In this document: positions 24,337 through 32,633 of the stretch, one piece after another
How the letters are laid out: each line of letters opens with the position of its first letter
Position numbering within the stretch: position 1 is the stretch's first letter
Origin: Alphaproteobacteria bacterium
GTDB taxonomy: Bacteria > Pseudomonadota > Alphaproteobacteria > Rhizobiales > Xanthobacteraceae
Assembly: GCA_016869215.1 (NCBI GenBank)
Contig: VGEP01000041.1
Location: 1-36,804, forward strand
Length of the DNA stretch: 36,804 bases
Direction of reading: 5' to 3'
Position numbers and translations under genes: made by a program
The notes under the pieces: generated by a model
The model's input: only the letters and a program-made list of their open reading frames with translations
What the model was told of the DNA's origin: nothing
Databases searched by the model: none

Positions 24337-25395
24337 ATGAAGTGGCAAATCGCCCGTACCGCAGCGATTGCATCGCTTGCGATCTCGTCCGCAGCGTGGC
24401 CGCACACCGCCCGAGCCGACGCGGTCGCCAGCTTCTACGCCGGCAAGGAGATCGTCATCCTCGTCGGCTACGGCGCCGGCGGCGGCTACGACACCACCAC
24501 GCGCCTGTTCGCTCAGCATTTCGGCAAGCACGTTCCCGGCAAGCCCACGATCGTGGTGCAGAACATGCCGGGCGCGGGCTCCATGAAGGTGGCGCTCAAC
24601 GTCTTCAGCGTCGCGCCCAAGGACGGCACGGTGCTCGGCGTGTTCGCGTCTTCGACCGCGCTGGAGCCGCTGTTCGGCAACAAGGCCGCCGCCTACGACC
24701 CGCGAAAATACGAATGGGTCGGCAGCCTGCACCGCGACATCGCAAGCTGCGGCGTCTGGAAGGGCGCGGGCCAGGGCATCAAGTCCCTGCCCGACCTGCT
24801 CGCGGCGAAGAAGACCGTGACCTTCGGCTCGACGTCGCCGACTGCGATCACGGCGCAGCACCCGCTGTTCCTCAAGAACATGCTCAATGCCAATCTCAAG
24901 GTGATCTTCGGCTACAAGGGCACCAAGGACGTCTCGCTCGCGATGATGCGCGGCGAGGTCGACGGCAGCTGCGGCATGTTCGAGTCTTCGGTGCGCTCGT
25001 CCTACGATCAGCACATCAAGGCCGGCGAGTTCAAGATCGTCACCCAGTTCGGGCGCGACCGCGCTGTGCCCTATTTCGGCGACGCGACGCGGCTCTACGA
25101 CCTGCTCAAGACCGACGAGCAGAAGCAGATCGCCGACGTGATCTTCCGCCAGACCGAGCTGGCACGGCCGCTCGCAGCTCCTCCCGGCACGCCGAAGGAC
25201 CGCGTCGCGGCGCTGCGCAAGGCGATGCTCGACACGCTGAAGGACCCGGCGATGATCGCCGACGCGAAGAAGATGACCGTCGACTACGACCCGGTGACGG
25301 GCGAGGAGACGACCCAGATGTTCTCCGCGTTCTACAACACGCCGCCGGCGCTCATTGCGAAGGCCCGCGAATACACGCATCCGGACAAGAAGTAG
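24337..25395 (+). CDS. Divergent Bug-like receptor 2
   Basis: The product has 352 residues; GGGGGGAGG ends five bases before the ATG. Signal peptide about 1-28 (ends ARA). The fold follows the Bug plan, but the motifs are those of the longer, divergent subgroup: FYAGKEIVILVGYGAGGGYD, FGKHVPGKPTIVVQNMPGAG, SVAPKDGTVLGVFAS, TVTFGSTSPTAIT and a late DYDPVTGEETTQ. Two Cys (ASCGVW, GSCGMF) in the ligand-domain core could pair, unusual for the family. The ligand is unknown. It lies 150 bases after receptor 1 and 135 before receptor 3. Confidence 0.85.
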   Translation: MKWQIARTAAIASLAISSAAWPHTARADAVASFYAGKEIVILVGYGAGGGYDTTTRLFAQHFGKHVPGKPTIVVQNMPGAGSMKVALNVFSVAPKDGTVLGVFASSTALEPLFGNKAAAYDPRKYEWVGSLHRDIASCGVWKGAGQGIKSLPDLLAAKKTVTFGSTSPTAITAQHPLFLKNMLNANLKVIFGYKGTKDVSLAMMRGEVDGSCGMFESSVRSSYDQHIKAGEFKIVTQFGRDRAVPYFGDATRLYDLLKTDEQKQIADVIFRQTELARPLAAPPGTPKDRVAALRKAMLDTLKDPAMIADAKKMTVDYDPVTGEETTQMFSAFYNTPPALIAKAREYTHPDKK

Positions 25396-25529
25396 CCGGC
25401 GCGCTATCGTCTTCATCCCGGCGCCGCGCCCGCGGCCGGGCGAAAATCGCGCCGTCCGCGAAGGGCAGCGCAGCGGAAGCACCGGCCTCGGACCGGACGC
25501 CGTATCGTGGGCACAGGGGAGCGATCGCC

Positions 25530-26510
25530 ATGCTGACACGCCGCAAGTTCGTTGCCGCCTCCGCCGCCGCTCTGGCCGCCGGCACCGCCGCGCGCGCCCA
25601 ATCGGGCGCCGAAGGCTGGCCGTCGCGGCCGGTTCGCCTGATCGTGCCGTTCCCGCCCGGCGGCGGCACCGACGCGGTCGGACGGATCTTGAGCGCGCGC
25701 CTCGCGGAAATCTGGGGCCAGCAGATGGTCATCGAGAACCGCGGCGGCGCCGGCAGCAACATCGGCGCCGAGGCCGCCGCGCGCTCCACGCCCGACGGCT
25801 ACACCATGTTCTTCGCCGCTTTCCCGCTTGCCACCAACAAGTTCATCTATCCGACGCTGTCATACGACCCGATCGGCGACTTCGCGCCGATCACGCTGAT
25901 CGGAACGTTCCCGAACGTGCTGGTGGTGCCGAACACCTCGCCCGCCAAGAGCGTCAAGGAACTGATCGCGCACGCCAAGGCCGATCGCGGCAACATCACC
26001 TTCGGCTCGGCTGGCATCGGCACCTCGCCGCATCTGAACGGCGAGTTGTTCATCCGCATGGCCGGGATCGAGGCGACGCACATTCCCTATCGCGGCGCCG
26101 GCCCCTCCATCGTCGACCTCATACCCGGCCGGCTGACCTTCATGTTCAACACCTCCGGCGCGCTGTTGCCGCACGTGAAGGCGGGCCGGATGCGCGCGCT
26201 CGCCGTCAGCTCGGCCAAGCGCTTCTCTGCGGCTCCGGAACTGCCAACCGTCGCCGAGTCCGGCGTACCGGGCTTCGACGTCGTGTCGTGGTATGCGCTG
26301 TTCGCGCCGGTCAAGACGCCGCCCGCGATCGTGGCCAAGATGCACAAGGATGCGGCCGCGGTCATACGCGAGCCGGCGATCCGTCAACGGCTCGAAGGCC
26401 TCGGCCTGGAAGTCGTCGCATCGACGCCGCAGGAACTGGCGACGTTCCTGCGCAACGAAATGACCAAGTGGGAGCCGATCATCAAGGCGGCGAAGATCGT
26501 CGCGCAGTGA
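25530..26510 (+). CDS. Bug/TctC-type receptor 3
   Basis: The product has 326 residues from ATG 25530; GGGGAG lies eight bases before it. The leader TRRKFVAASAAALAAG is Tat-like, ending ARA-Q. The mature part has WPSRPVRLIVPFPPGGGTDA, MVIENRGGAGSNIGAEAAAR, DGYTMFFAAFPLATNKF, LSYDPIGDFAPITLIG and HIPYRGAGPSIVDLIPGRL, which are textbook Bug motifs, and is close to receptors of aromatic and short-chain acids. It converges on receptor 4, with a stem-loop between the stops. As with its neighbours, no permease accompanies it. Confidence 0.93.
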   Translation: MLTRRKFVAASAAALAAGTAARAQSGAEGWPSRPVRLIVPFPPGGGTDAVGRILSARLAEIWGQQMVIENRGGAGSNIGAEAAARSTPDGYTMFFAAFPLATNKFIYPTLSYDPIGDFAPITLIGTFPNVLVVPNTSPAKSVKELIAHAKADRGNITFGSAGIGTSPHLNGELFIRMAGIEATHIPYRGAGPSIVDLIPGRLTFMFNTSGALLPHVKAGRMRALAVSSAKRFSAAPELPTVAESGVPGFDVVSWYALFAPVKTPPAIVAKMHKDAAAVIREPAIRQRLEGLGLEVVASTPQELATFLRNEMTKWEPIIKAAKIVAQ

Positions 26511-26519
26511 GTGCGGCTG

Positions 26520-26549
26520 CGCGGGTTCGTCCCGACGAACGAACCCGCG
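26520..26549. terminator. Bidirectional hairpin between convergent receptor genes
   Basis: CGCGGGTTCGT (26520-26530) and ACGAACCCGCG (26539-26549) form a perfect 11-bp stem with an 8-base loop in the 48-base gap between receptors 3 and 4. No T run follows on either strand. Confidence 0.6.
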
Positions 26550-26558
26550 GCGCGTGCA

Positions 26559-27542
26559 TTATTGCGGCTTGAGGCCGGCGAGCTTGGCGGCTTCGCGCGC
26601 GTTCTCGAATTCGCGGCGGATGTACTCGCCGAAGCCCTTGGAGTTCTGCAGGTTCTCGGGCACGAGTTCGGCGCCGGTCGCGAGGAACTTGTCCTGCAGC
26701 GACTTTGCGGCAACCGCCTTGATCAGCGCCTTCTCCAGCGCGGCAACGACATCGGGCGGAGTCTTGGCGGGCGCCAGCAGGCCGACGTAGCTCGCCGCGA
26801 GGAAATCCTTCAGGCCCAGATCGATCATGGTCGGCGCCTCCGGGGCGAGCGCCGGGCGCCTGGCCGACGCCACTGCGAAGATGCGGAGCTTGCCGCCCTT
26901 GTGCTGCGGCAGCGCGGTCGACATCTCGGTCATGCCGCCGGAGACGTTGCCGGCGATCATGTCCGGCACCAGCGTGGCGCCGCCGCGGTACGGCACGTGG
27001 GTCAGGTTCGCCCCGGTCGCGGCGATGAACCTGACGAGAGTCAGGTGTCCGGCGCTGCCGGCGCCCGAGGTCGCGATCGACAGCTGCTGCTTCTTGGACA
27101 GCGCGACCAGCTCCGGCACGGTCTTGGCCGGGATCGACGGATGCAGCACCAGCGTATGCGGCGCAAGATTGGCAAGCCCGATCGCGACGAAGTCCTTCAG
27201 CGAGTCGTAGCTGAGCTTGGCCTGGACGAACGGATTGACGGTGAGCGGACCGTTGGAGCCGATCAGCAGCGTATAGCCGTCGGGCGGCGACGAGGCGACG
27301 ACGCCCGCGCCCAGGCTGCCGCCCGCGCCCGCGCGGTTCTCGACCACGATGCTCTGGCCGAGCGTCGGTCCCATGCCCTCGGCCAGCAGGCGCCCGACAA
27401 GGTCGGCGTTGCCGCCGGCCGCGAACGGCACGACGAACTTGATCCCGCGATCGGGAAAGGCGGCCAGGGCGGCGCGCGGCAGGAGCGCCGACAATGGAGC
27501 GGCGGCAAGGGTGGCAAGGAGGCGACGGCGTATCAGGTTCAT
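26559..27542 (-). CDS. Bug/TctC-type receptor 4
   Basis: The product has 327 residues from ATG 27542, with AAGGA five bases upstream; longer versions lack a ribosome site. The signal peptide (NLIRRRLLATLAAAPLSALL) ends near ALA-A. Motifs: FPDRGIKFVVPFAAGGNADL, IVVENRAGAGGSLG, DGYTLLIGSNGPLTVNPFVQ, LSYDSLKDFVAIGLANLAP and HVPYRGGATLVPDMIAGNV. It is a normal family member. It and receptor 5 behind it on the same strand are separated by a repeat-rich gap of about 210 bases. Confidence 0.93.
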   Translation of the reverse strand: MNLIRRRLLATLAAAPLSALLPRAALAAFPDRGIKFVVPFAAGGNADLVGRLLAEGMGPTLGQSIVVENRAGAGGSLGAGVVASSPPDGYTLLIGSNGPLTVNPFVQAKLSYDSLKDFVAIGLANLAPHTLVLHPSIPAKTVPELVALSKKQQLSIATSGAGSAGHLTLVRFIAATGANLTHVPYRGGATLVPDMIAGNVSGGMTEMSTALPQHKGGKLRIFAVASARRPALAPEAPTMIDLGLKDFLAASYVGLLAPAKTPPDVVAALEKALIKAVAAKSLQDKFLATGAELVPENLQNSKGFGEYIRREFENAREAAKLAGLKPQ

Positions 27543-27655
27543 AGTGGTTCCTTGAATCTGGGCGCGCGCAAATTCGGCGCGGCGGAACCTAATCCGCCGC
27601 GCCCTCGGGTTACAAGACACAAGGCGGCAATGCGGCCCTCGCGAGACGCACGCCT

Positions 27656-27702
27656 AGAGCCCCGGCTTTGACGGAATCAAAGCCGTGGCTCTGGCTTTTT
27701 GA
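27656..27702. terminator. Long hairpin with T run, joined to a family B repeat
   Basis: AGAGCCCCGGCTTTGA (27656-27671) pairs with TCAAAGCCGTGGCTCT (27677-27692) with one mismatch and a 5-base loop. GGCTTTTTGATT follows on the plus strand. Transcripts of receptor 5 run leftward, so the T run is on the wrong side for them. The hairpin and the family B unit behind it look like one composite repeat. Confidence 0.6.
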
Positions 27703-27753
27703 TTTGACGCGTTTTCTTCCCGCGAACCGGTACCCACTTCGCTCGAAAACGCT
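27703..27753. repeat. Family B palindromic repeat, copy 2
   Basis: These 51 bases are 49/51 identical to 16151-16201, differing only in the TTTACG/TCCCG stretch. The element touches the stop codon of receptor 5 (27754-27756). Confidence 0.8.
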
Positions 27754-28749
27754 TTAGTCCGCCTGCGCCCCCGAGGCCTTGACGATCGGGCCCCATTTGG
27801 CGAGTTCCGCCTTCATGAACGCAGCGGCCTCTTTCGGGCCCCGTCCCGGCGTCGGATCGACGCCGACATCCTGCAGGCGCTTGATCACCGTGGGATCGGC
27901 CATCGCCTTCTGCATCGCGCCGTTGAGCCTTTCGATCGCGAGCTGCGGCGTGCCCGCCGGCGCCAGGATGGCGTTCCAGGTGTAGCAATCGAAACCCTTG
28001 AAGCCCTGCTCGTCCATGGTCGGAAGATTCGGCATGGTTCGCAGCCGTATGGTCATGCCGCCGCCGAGCGCGCGGATCTTGCCGCTCTCGACCTGCGGCC
28101 CGGCGCTCGGCGTGGCGTCGAACGCCATCGAGATCTGGCCGGCAATCAGGTCCTTCATCAGCTGCGAGGAGCCGCGATAGGGAATGTGTGTGATGTTGAT
28201 CCCGCCCGCGAGCATCCGGAACTGCTCGCCGCACAGATGCAGGATCGAGCCGACGCCGGAGGAGCCGTAGGTGTACTTGCCCGGGTTCGCCTTGACCAGC
28301 GCGACCAGCTCCTTCGCATCCTTCGCAGGAACCGACGGATGAGCCACGAGCAGGATCGGCGTCACGCCGACCTGGCCGATCGGCACGAAGTCCTTCGCGG
28401 CGTCGTAGGGAATTTTCTTGTAGTAGTGCGGATTGATGGCGTGAGTCGACACCGTCGACATCAGCAGCGTGTAGCCGTCAGGCGCCGCCTTCGCGACGTC
28501 GGCGGCGCCGGTGTTGCCGCCCGCACCGGTGCGATTCTCGACCACGAACTGCTGGCCCAGAAGCTCGCTCATCTTCGCGCTCATGACGCGCGCCACGATG
28601 TCGGTCGGGCCGCCGGCGGCAAACGACACCACCATGCGAACCGGCCGCGACGGATACTTGTCGTCGGCCTGCGCGAGAACCTCGGCCGCGAAGCCAACGA
28701 CGAACGCCGAAATTCCCAGAACGAGACTTCCAAATTGCCACTTGCGCAT
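27754..28749 (-). CDS. Bug/TctC-type receptor 5
   Basis: The product has 331 residues. I take ATG 28749 because GGGGAGG stands six bases before it; an ATG at 28755 would directly touch the ribosome site. Signal peptide about 1-27 (LVLGISAFVVGFAAEVLAQA). Motifs: YPSRPVRMVVSFAAGGPTDI, QFVVENRTGAGGNTGAADVA, DGYTLLMSTVSTHAINPHYY, IPYDAAKDFVPIGQVG and HIPYRGSSQLMKDLIAGQIS. It is divergently oriented to the LLM monooxygenase, sharing a 224-base upstream region, so its ligand may be connected with that enzyme's substrate; this is inference. Confidence 0.93.
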   Translation of the reverse strand: MRKWQFGSLVLGISAFVVGFAAEVLAQADDKYPSRPVRMVVSFAAGGPTDIVARVMSAKMSELLGQQFVVENRTGAGGNTGAADVAKAAPDGYTLLMSTVSTHAINPHYYKKIPYDAAKDFVPIGQVGVTPILLVAHPSVPAKDAKELVALVKANPGKYTYGSSGVGSILHLCGEQFRMLAGGINITHIPYRGSSQLMKDLIAGQISMAFDATPSAGPQVESGKIRALGGGMTIRLRTMPNLPTMDEQGFKGFDCYTWNAILAPAGTPQLAIERLNGAMQKAMADPTVIKRLQDVGVDPTPGRGPKEAAAFMKAELAKWGPIVKASGAQAD

Positions 28750-28973
28750 TCCCATCCTCCCCAGTGGATTGCGATGTCGCTCAAACGCGTCAGGCGTATT
28801 GTTTTTTTGGAGCGTCAATTTCGCCTGCGCCTGCACCGGCAGGATAGCAGGACATTTCATGGGCGTGCGCCCAATATGGAATTTTTCCGTCCGGCGGATT
28901 GCGTGCGGCGGGTGCCAAAACTGCTTCAGGCCGCCTATATTCGACGAATCCCGCCGCCCGTCCGGAGCGTCCG

Positions 28974-30323
28974 ATGCCCGCGTCCCGAAAGCTTCACTTC
29001 AACGCCTTCATGCGGCCCGCCTCAATCCACACCGGCGCCTGGCGTTATCCGGGCGCCTGGCCAGACATGAACTTCAACTTCATCCGCATGAAGTACTGCA
29101 TCCAGCGGCTGGAGGCGGCGAAGTTCGATGCCTATTTCATGGCCGACCACATGGCCGTGCTGAACATGCCGATGGACGCGCTCAAGCGCAGCCATACGTC
29201 GACGTCGTTCGAGCCGTTCACGCTGCTCTCGGCGCTGTCGCAATGCACCGAGCGCATCGGACTGGTCGCGACCGGCTCCACCACCTTCGACGCGCCCTAT
29301 CACATCGCGCGCCGCTTCGCCTCGCTTGACCATATTTCCGGCGGCCGCGCCGGCTGGAACATCGTCACCACGTCGAACCCGGACGCGGCGCTCAATTTCG
29401 GCATGGACGAGCACATGGAGCACGGTGAGCGTTACAATCGCGCCCGCGAGTTCTACGACGTCGTCACCGGACTGTGGGACAGCTGGGCCGATGACGCGTT
29501 CGTGCGCGACGTCGAGAGCGGCACCTTCTTCGATCCCGACAAGATGCACGTGCTCAACCACAAGGGCCGGTATCTCTCCGTGCGCGGACCGCTCAATATC
29601 GCGCGCCCGGTGCAGGGCTGGCCGGTGATCGTGCAGGCCGGCGCGTCCGACGCCGGCCGCCAGCTCGCGGCGGAGACCGCGGAGATGGTGTTCACGGCGC
29701 TGCCCAACATCGAGGCCGGCCGCGCGTTCTTCGCCGACGTGAAGGGCCGCATGAAAAGGGCCGGCCGCAATCCGCAGCACATGACGATCATGCCGGCCTG
29801 CATGGTGATCCTCGGCGACACGATCGAGGAGGCGAAGCAGAAGCGCGCGCTGCTCGACAGCAAGGTCAATTACGCCAATGCCATCGCCACGCTGTCGATC
29901 GCGCTCGGTCACGACGCCTCGAAATTCGATCCCGACAAGCCGCTGCCGGACGACATTCCGGAAAGCAACGCGTCGAAGAGCGGCCGCGAGCGCGCCATCG
30001 CGCTCGGCAAGCGCGAGAACATGACCGTGCGCCAGCTTGCGCAGCGGCTCGGCGGCTTCGGCGGGCTCGCCATGGTCGGCACGCCCAAGTCCGTGGCCGA
30101 CGAGATGGAAGAATGGCTGATGACCGACGCCACCGACGGCTTCACGCTGCAGTTCCCCTACCTGCCCGGCGGGCTCGACGACTTCTGCGACCTCGTGATT
30201 CCGGAATTGCAGCGGCGCGGGCTGTTCCGTACCGAATACGAAGGCACGACGCTGCGCGAAACTCTCGGCCTGCCGCGGCCGGAGAACCGGTTCTTTTCGC
30301 GCGCCGCCAGCGCGGCGGAGTGA
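28974..30323 (+). CDS. LLM-class flavin-dependent monooxygenase (NtaA/SnaA/DszA type)
   Basis: The product has 449 residues from ATG 28974 (MPASRKLHFNAFMRPASIHT). The bacterial-luciferase-like barrel is of the NtaA/SnaA/SoxA/DszA group: GAWRYPGAWPDMNFNFIRMK, RLEAAKFDAYFMADHMAV, IARRFASLDHISGGRAGWNI, VTTSNPDAALNFGMDEHMEH, GERYNRAREFYDVV and PVIVQAGASDAGRQLAAETA. These enzymes use FMNH2 from a separate reductase to oxidise chelators, sulfur heterocycles or similar compounds. A flavin reductase exists at 15.5 kb but is not linked. Five bases separate it from the DOPA-dioxygenase-like gene, so they form an operon. The substrate is unknown. Confidence 0.92.
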   Translation: MPASRKLHFNAFMRPASIHTGAWRYPGAWPDMNFNFIRMKYCIQRLEAAKFDAYFMADHMAVLNMPMDALKRSHTSTSFEPFTLLSALSQCTERIGLVATGSTTFDAPYHIARRFASLDHISGGRAGWNIVTTSNPDAALNFGMDEHMEHGERYNRAREFYDVVTGLWDSWADDAFVRDVESGTFFDPDKMHVLNHKGRYLSVRGPLNIARPVQGWPVIVQAGASDAGRQLAAETAEMVFTALPNIEAGRAFFADVKGRMKRAGRNPQHMTIMPACMVILGDTIEEAKQKRALLDSKVNYANAIATLSIALGHDASKFDPDKPLPDDIPESNASKSGRERAIALGKRENMTVRQLAQRLGGFGGLAMVGTPKSVADEMEEWLMTDATDGFTLQFPYLPGGLDDFCDLVIPELQRRGLFRTEYEGTTLRETLGLPRPENRFFSRAASAAE

Positions 30324-30328
30324 ACCGC

Positions 30329-30709
30329 ATGGCCAGCACCGCCCGCAACCTGAAGCCCAAACCCAAGTCCGAGATCGAGAGTTACCACGCGCACGTCTAT
30401 TACGACGCCGATACCCGGGCTGCGGCGGAAAAGCTCTGCGCCGCGGCGGGAAAAAAGTTCGGCGTGAAGATCGGGCGGATGCACGACAATCCGGTCGGGC
30501 CGCATCCGCGCGGCAGCTGCCAACTGACCGTTCCAACCGGCCAGTTTGCCGAAGTCGTGCCATGGCTGGTGCTGAACCGCGGCAAGCTGACAGTTTTCAC
30601 CCACGCGCAGACCGGCGACGCGCTGAAGGATCACACCGACCACGTGATCTGGCTCGGTCCGTCTGAACGTCTCGAACTGTCGCAGTTCAGGCGATCGCGG
30701 TCCGCCTAA
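30329..30709 (+). CDS. DOPA 4,5-dioxygenase family protein
   Basis: The product has 126 residues. It matches the small DOPA 4,5-dioxygenase family: SYHAHVYYDADTRAAAEKLC, VKIGRMHDNPVGPHPRGSCQ, FAEVVPWLVLNRGKLTVFTH, AQTGDALKDHTDHVIWLG. Several conserved His (HAHVYY, RMHD, GPHPRG, FTHAQTG, DHTDH) could hold iron. In plants and fungi relatives cleave the ring of DOPA; bacterial members are mostly uncharacterised and may cleave other catechols. It starts five bases after the monooxygenase. Its stop overlaps the stop of the convergent DUF3500 gene by four bases. Confidence 0.88.
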   Translation: MASTARNLKPKPKSEIESYHAHVYYDADTRAAAEKLCAAAGKKFGVKIGRMHDNPVGPHPRGSCQLTVPTGQFAEVVPWLVLNRGKLTVFTHAQTGDALKDHTDHVIWLGPSERLELSQFRRSRSA

Positions 30710-31770
30710 CCCGCGCGGCCCAGCACGTTGCCGAGATCGTTGTAGATCGTGTGCAGGTGCTGAGCCTCGGAGTCCACCGAGGCCATCTCGATCACGAAAT
30801 TGTCGCCGATGACGCGATAGGCGAACTCGCGCTCGGGCACGTTCGGCCCGTGCCAGGCGAAGTGCACCGCCTCGCGGTCACCCGTGCGGACTCGCCCGCG
30901 CTGCGCATCGCCGAGCGCCGGATGAACGTGCTCGACCGAATAGGTCTCGACCAACTGCCACAAGAGATCGCGCTGCGCGGACGTCATTTGCGCCACGGGC
31001 ACTCCCACCTTTTTGGCGTTGGCGCGCTCGGCGCCGGCGTAGGAGATGATGTTGCGCAGCGCGCTGTCAGACACCCGCGCGCGCTTCTGCAGCGGCGGCG
31101 CGAGATCGGCGAACAGCCGCCGCGCCAGCGCCTCCTCGCCTTTCAGCGTGTTCAGCCCGGCGTGCTTGCCCGACGGCACGCGGTTGGGGTTGGACGAGAA
31201 CGACGACGGCGTGACCGACACGATACGGCCGCCGTTGACCGCGACCGACTGCGTCAAATGATGGCCTTCGAAACGGAAACCCCAGGCGCCCTTGTCCGAC
31301 GGCGTGCCGAAGACCGAGAGCGAGAACCGCTCGGAGGAGCGCTTGCCCGTGGCGTTGCCCATGTCCGACAGGATGTCCTGCAGCAGCATCACGTTCTTTG
31401 CCTTGGCGATACCGGCCGGCGACCAGAGTTCCGCCATGACGGCCCATGCGGCTTCCTTCTGCACGCCGCTCATCTGTTCGAGGCGCAATCCGGGCTTCAC
31501 GTAGCCGGTGAAGCCGAAGTAGTTCCAGCCGCGCCACGCCTCGCCGTTCCATGGAAACGACGCCGCCTTGCGCTTGTCGGGTTCGAGCGTGGCGAGGAAT
31601 GCGCGCACGCGCGCGGTGAAGGGCTCGGCGGAGGCAAGCCCGGCCGCGGACGCGCCGATTGCCGCGCGCGGCAGCGCGGCCGAACCGATCAGCGCAACGC
31701 CTCCTGCGACCACCCGGCGGCGGGTCGGATCGGACGAATTGGAACTGAATATCGCCAAGGGACTCTCCAT
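30706..31770 (-). CDS. DUF3500 family exported protein
   Basis: The product has 354 residues from ATG 31770. The leader DPTRRRVVAGGVALIGSAAL is Tat-type, ending near AIGASA. The rest matches DUF3500: FPWNGEAWRGWNYFGFTGYV, KPGLRLEQMSGVQKEAAWAV, FGTPSDKGAWGFRFEGHHLT, NGGRIVSVTPSSFSSNPNRV, and late GRVRTGDREAVHFAWHG and HLHTIYNDLGNVLG. The His-rich motifs (EGHHL, HLHTIY) suggest metal binding. The function of the family is unknown. Convergent with the dioxygenase-like gene, sharing the stop region. Confidence 0.85.
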   Translation of the reverse strand: MESPLAIFSSNSSDPTRRRVVAGGVALIGSAALPRAAIGASAAGLASAEPFTARVRAFLATLEPDKRKAASFPWNGEAWRGWNYFGFTGYVKPGLRLEQMSGVQKEAAWAVMAELWSPAGIAKAKNVMLLQDILSDMGNATGKRSSERFSLSVFGTPSDKGAWGFRFEGHHLTQSVAVNGGRIVSVTPSSFSSNPNRVPSGKHAGLNTLKGEEALARRLFADLAPPLQKRARVSDSALRNIISYAGAERANAKKVGVPVAQMTSAQRDLLWQLVETYSVEHVHPALGDAQRGRVRTGDREAVHFAWHGPNVPEREFAYRVIGDNFVIEMASVDSEAQHLHTIYNDLGNVLGRAG

Positions 31771-31967
31771 CGAGAAATCAAGACGCTGCGGCCCGCCCAA
31801 GTCCCGCGCAAGTATAGTCCGGCGAAAACGGCGGCGGCGTCACAGCGCCGTGAGGCGCGGATCGCCTTGGCGGGTTAACACCCGGCGCGACATTGATATT
31901 CCGCCGCATTTGCCGGTGCGATAGGCTCCCACCCGCAATCACACCTCAAACCGGAAAACCCTCCGTC

Positions 31968-32501
31968 ATGAACCGTCTTATCGACCTGCCGCCCGACAAG
32001 CTCTCGCCCGAACAGACCGAAGTGTTCAACCGGCTGGTCGCGGGCCGCGGCCGCATTCTCGGCCCTTATAAAATCTGGATCCACTCGCCGACCGTCGCCG
32101 ACGGCATGGAGCACATCGGGACCTATCTGAACAAGCGCTCGTCGCTGTCCACGCGCGAGGTCGAGATCGGTATCCTGGTCATCGCGCAGCACTGGGACGC
32201 GGACTATGTGCGGCAGGCGCACATCAAGGCCGGCAAGGCCGTGGGGTTGTCGCAGGAGATCATCGACGCGATCCTCGCGGGGCGCGACCCCAAGCTCGCC
32301 GACCCGCACGAACGGGCGGTGCATCGCTTTGCCACAGCGCTCGTCGGCGGCGTCAAGCTCAGCGACGCGGACTTTGCCGACGTTGAGAAGGCGCTCGGCC
32401 GCGACGGAATCGCGGAAGTGCTGGTGCTGCTCGGCTATTACACGTCGGTTTCGCTCGGAATGAAGGTTCACGAGGTTCCGATCCCGCAGCAGCCCGCATA
32501 G
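31968..32501 (+). CDS. Carboxymuconolactone decarboxylase family protein 1
   Basis: The product has 177 residues from ATG 31968. The helical CMD domain shows SPTVADGMEHIGTYLNKRSS, STREVEIGILVIAQHWDADY and VRQAHIKAGKAVGLSQEIID, then a late VLVLLGYYTSVSLGMKVHEV. The redox CxxC of the AhpD branch is absent, as in the decarboxylase-like branch. True carboxymuconolactone decarboxylases act in aromatic-acid catabolism; this longer relative has an unknown substrate. It lies about 130 bases before receptor 6 in the same direction. Confidence 0.88.
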   Translation: MNRLIDLPPDKLSPEQTEVFNRLVAGRGRILGPYKIWIHSPTVADGMEHIGTYLNKRSSLSTREVEIGILVIAQHWDADYVRQAHIKAGKAVGLSQEIIDAILAGRDPKLADPHERAVHRFATALVGGVKLSDADFADVEKALGRDGIAEVLVLLGYYTSVSLGMKVHEVPIPQQPA

Positions 32502-32633
32502 TCGGCATTCCTTGCCGGAATGAAATGCCGGTTTCCGACTGGCGGCGATCCACGCTATGTTCGCCGCCCCGTCCCCTGTGATGTCCCGACGCACAGGCCA
32601 GGTGACAACCCGATAACCGCCAGGGAAGAAACG

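Noticed and set aside
24342-26510. A single 722-residue protein ending in receptor 3
   Set aside because: The first part is out-of-frame reading of receptor 2; receptor 3 has its own ribosome site and Tat-like leader at 25530.
23211-28749. Receptor genes as a recent tandem array
   Set aside because: The five proteins share only family motifs, differ in leaders and spacing and lie in both directions, so a recent duplication is not visible.
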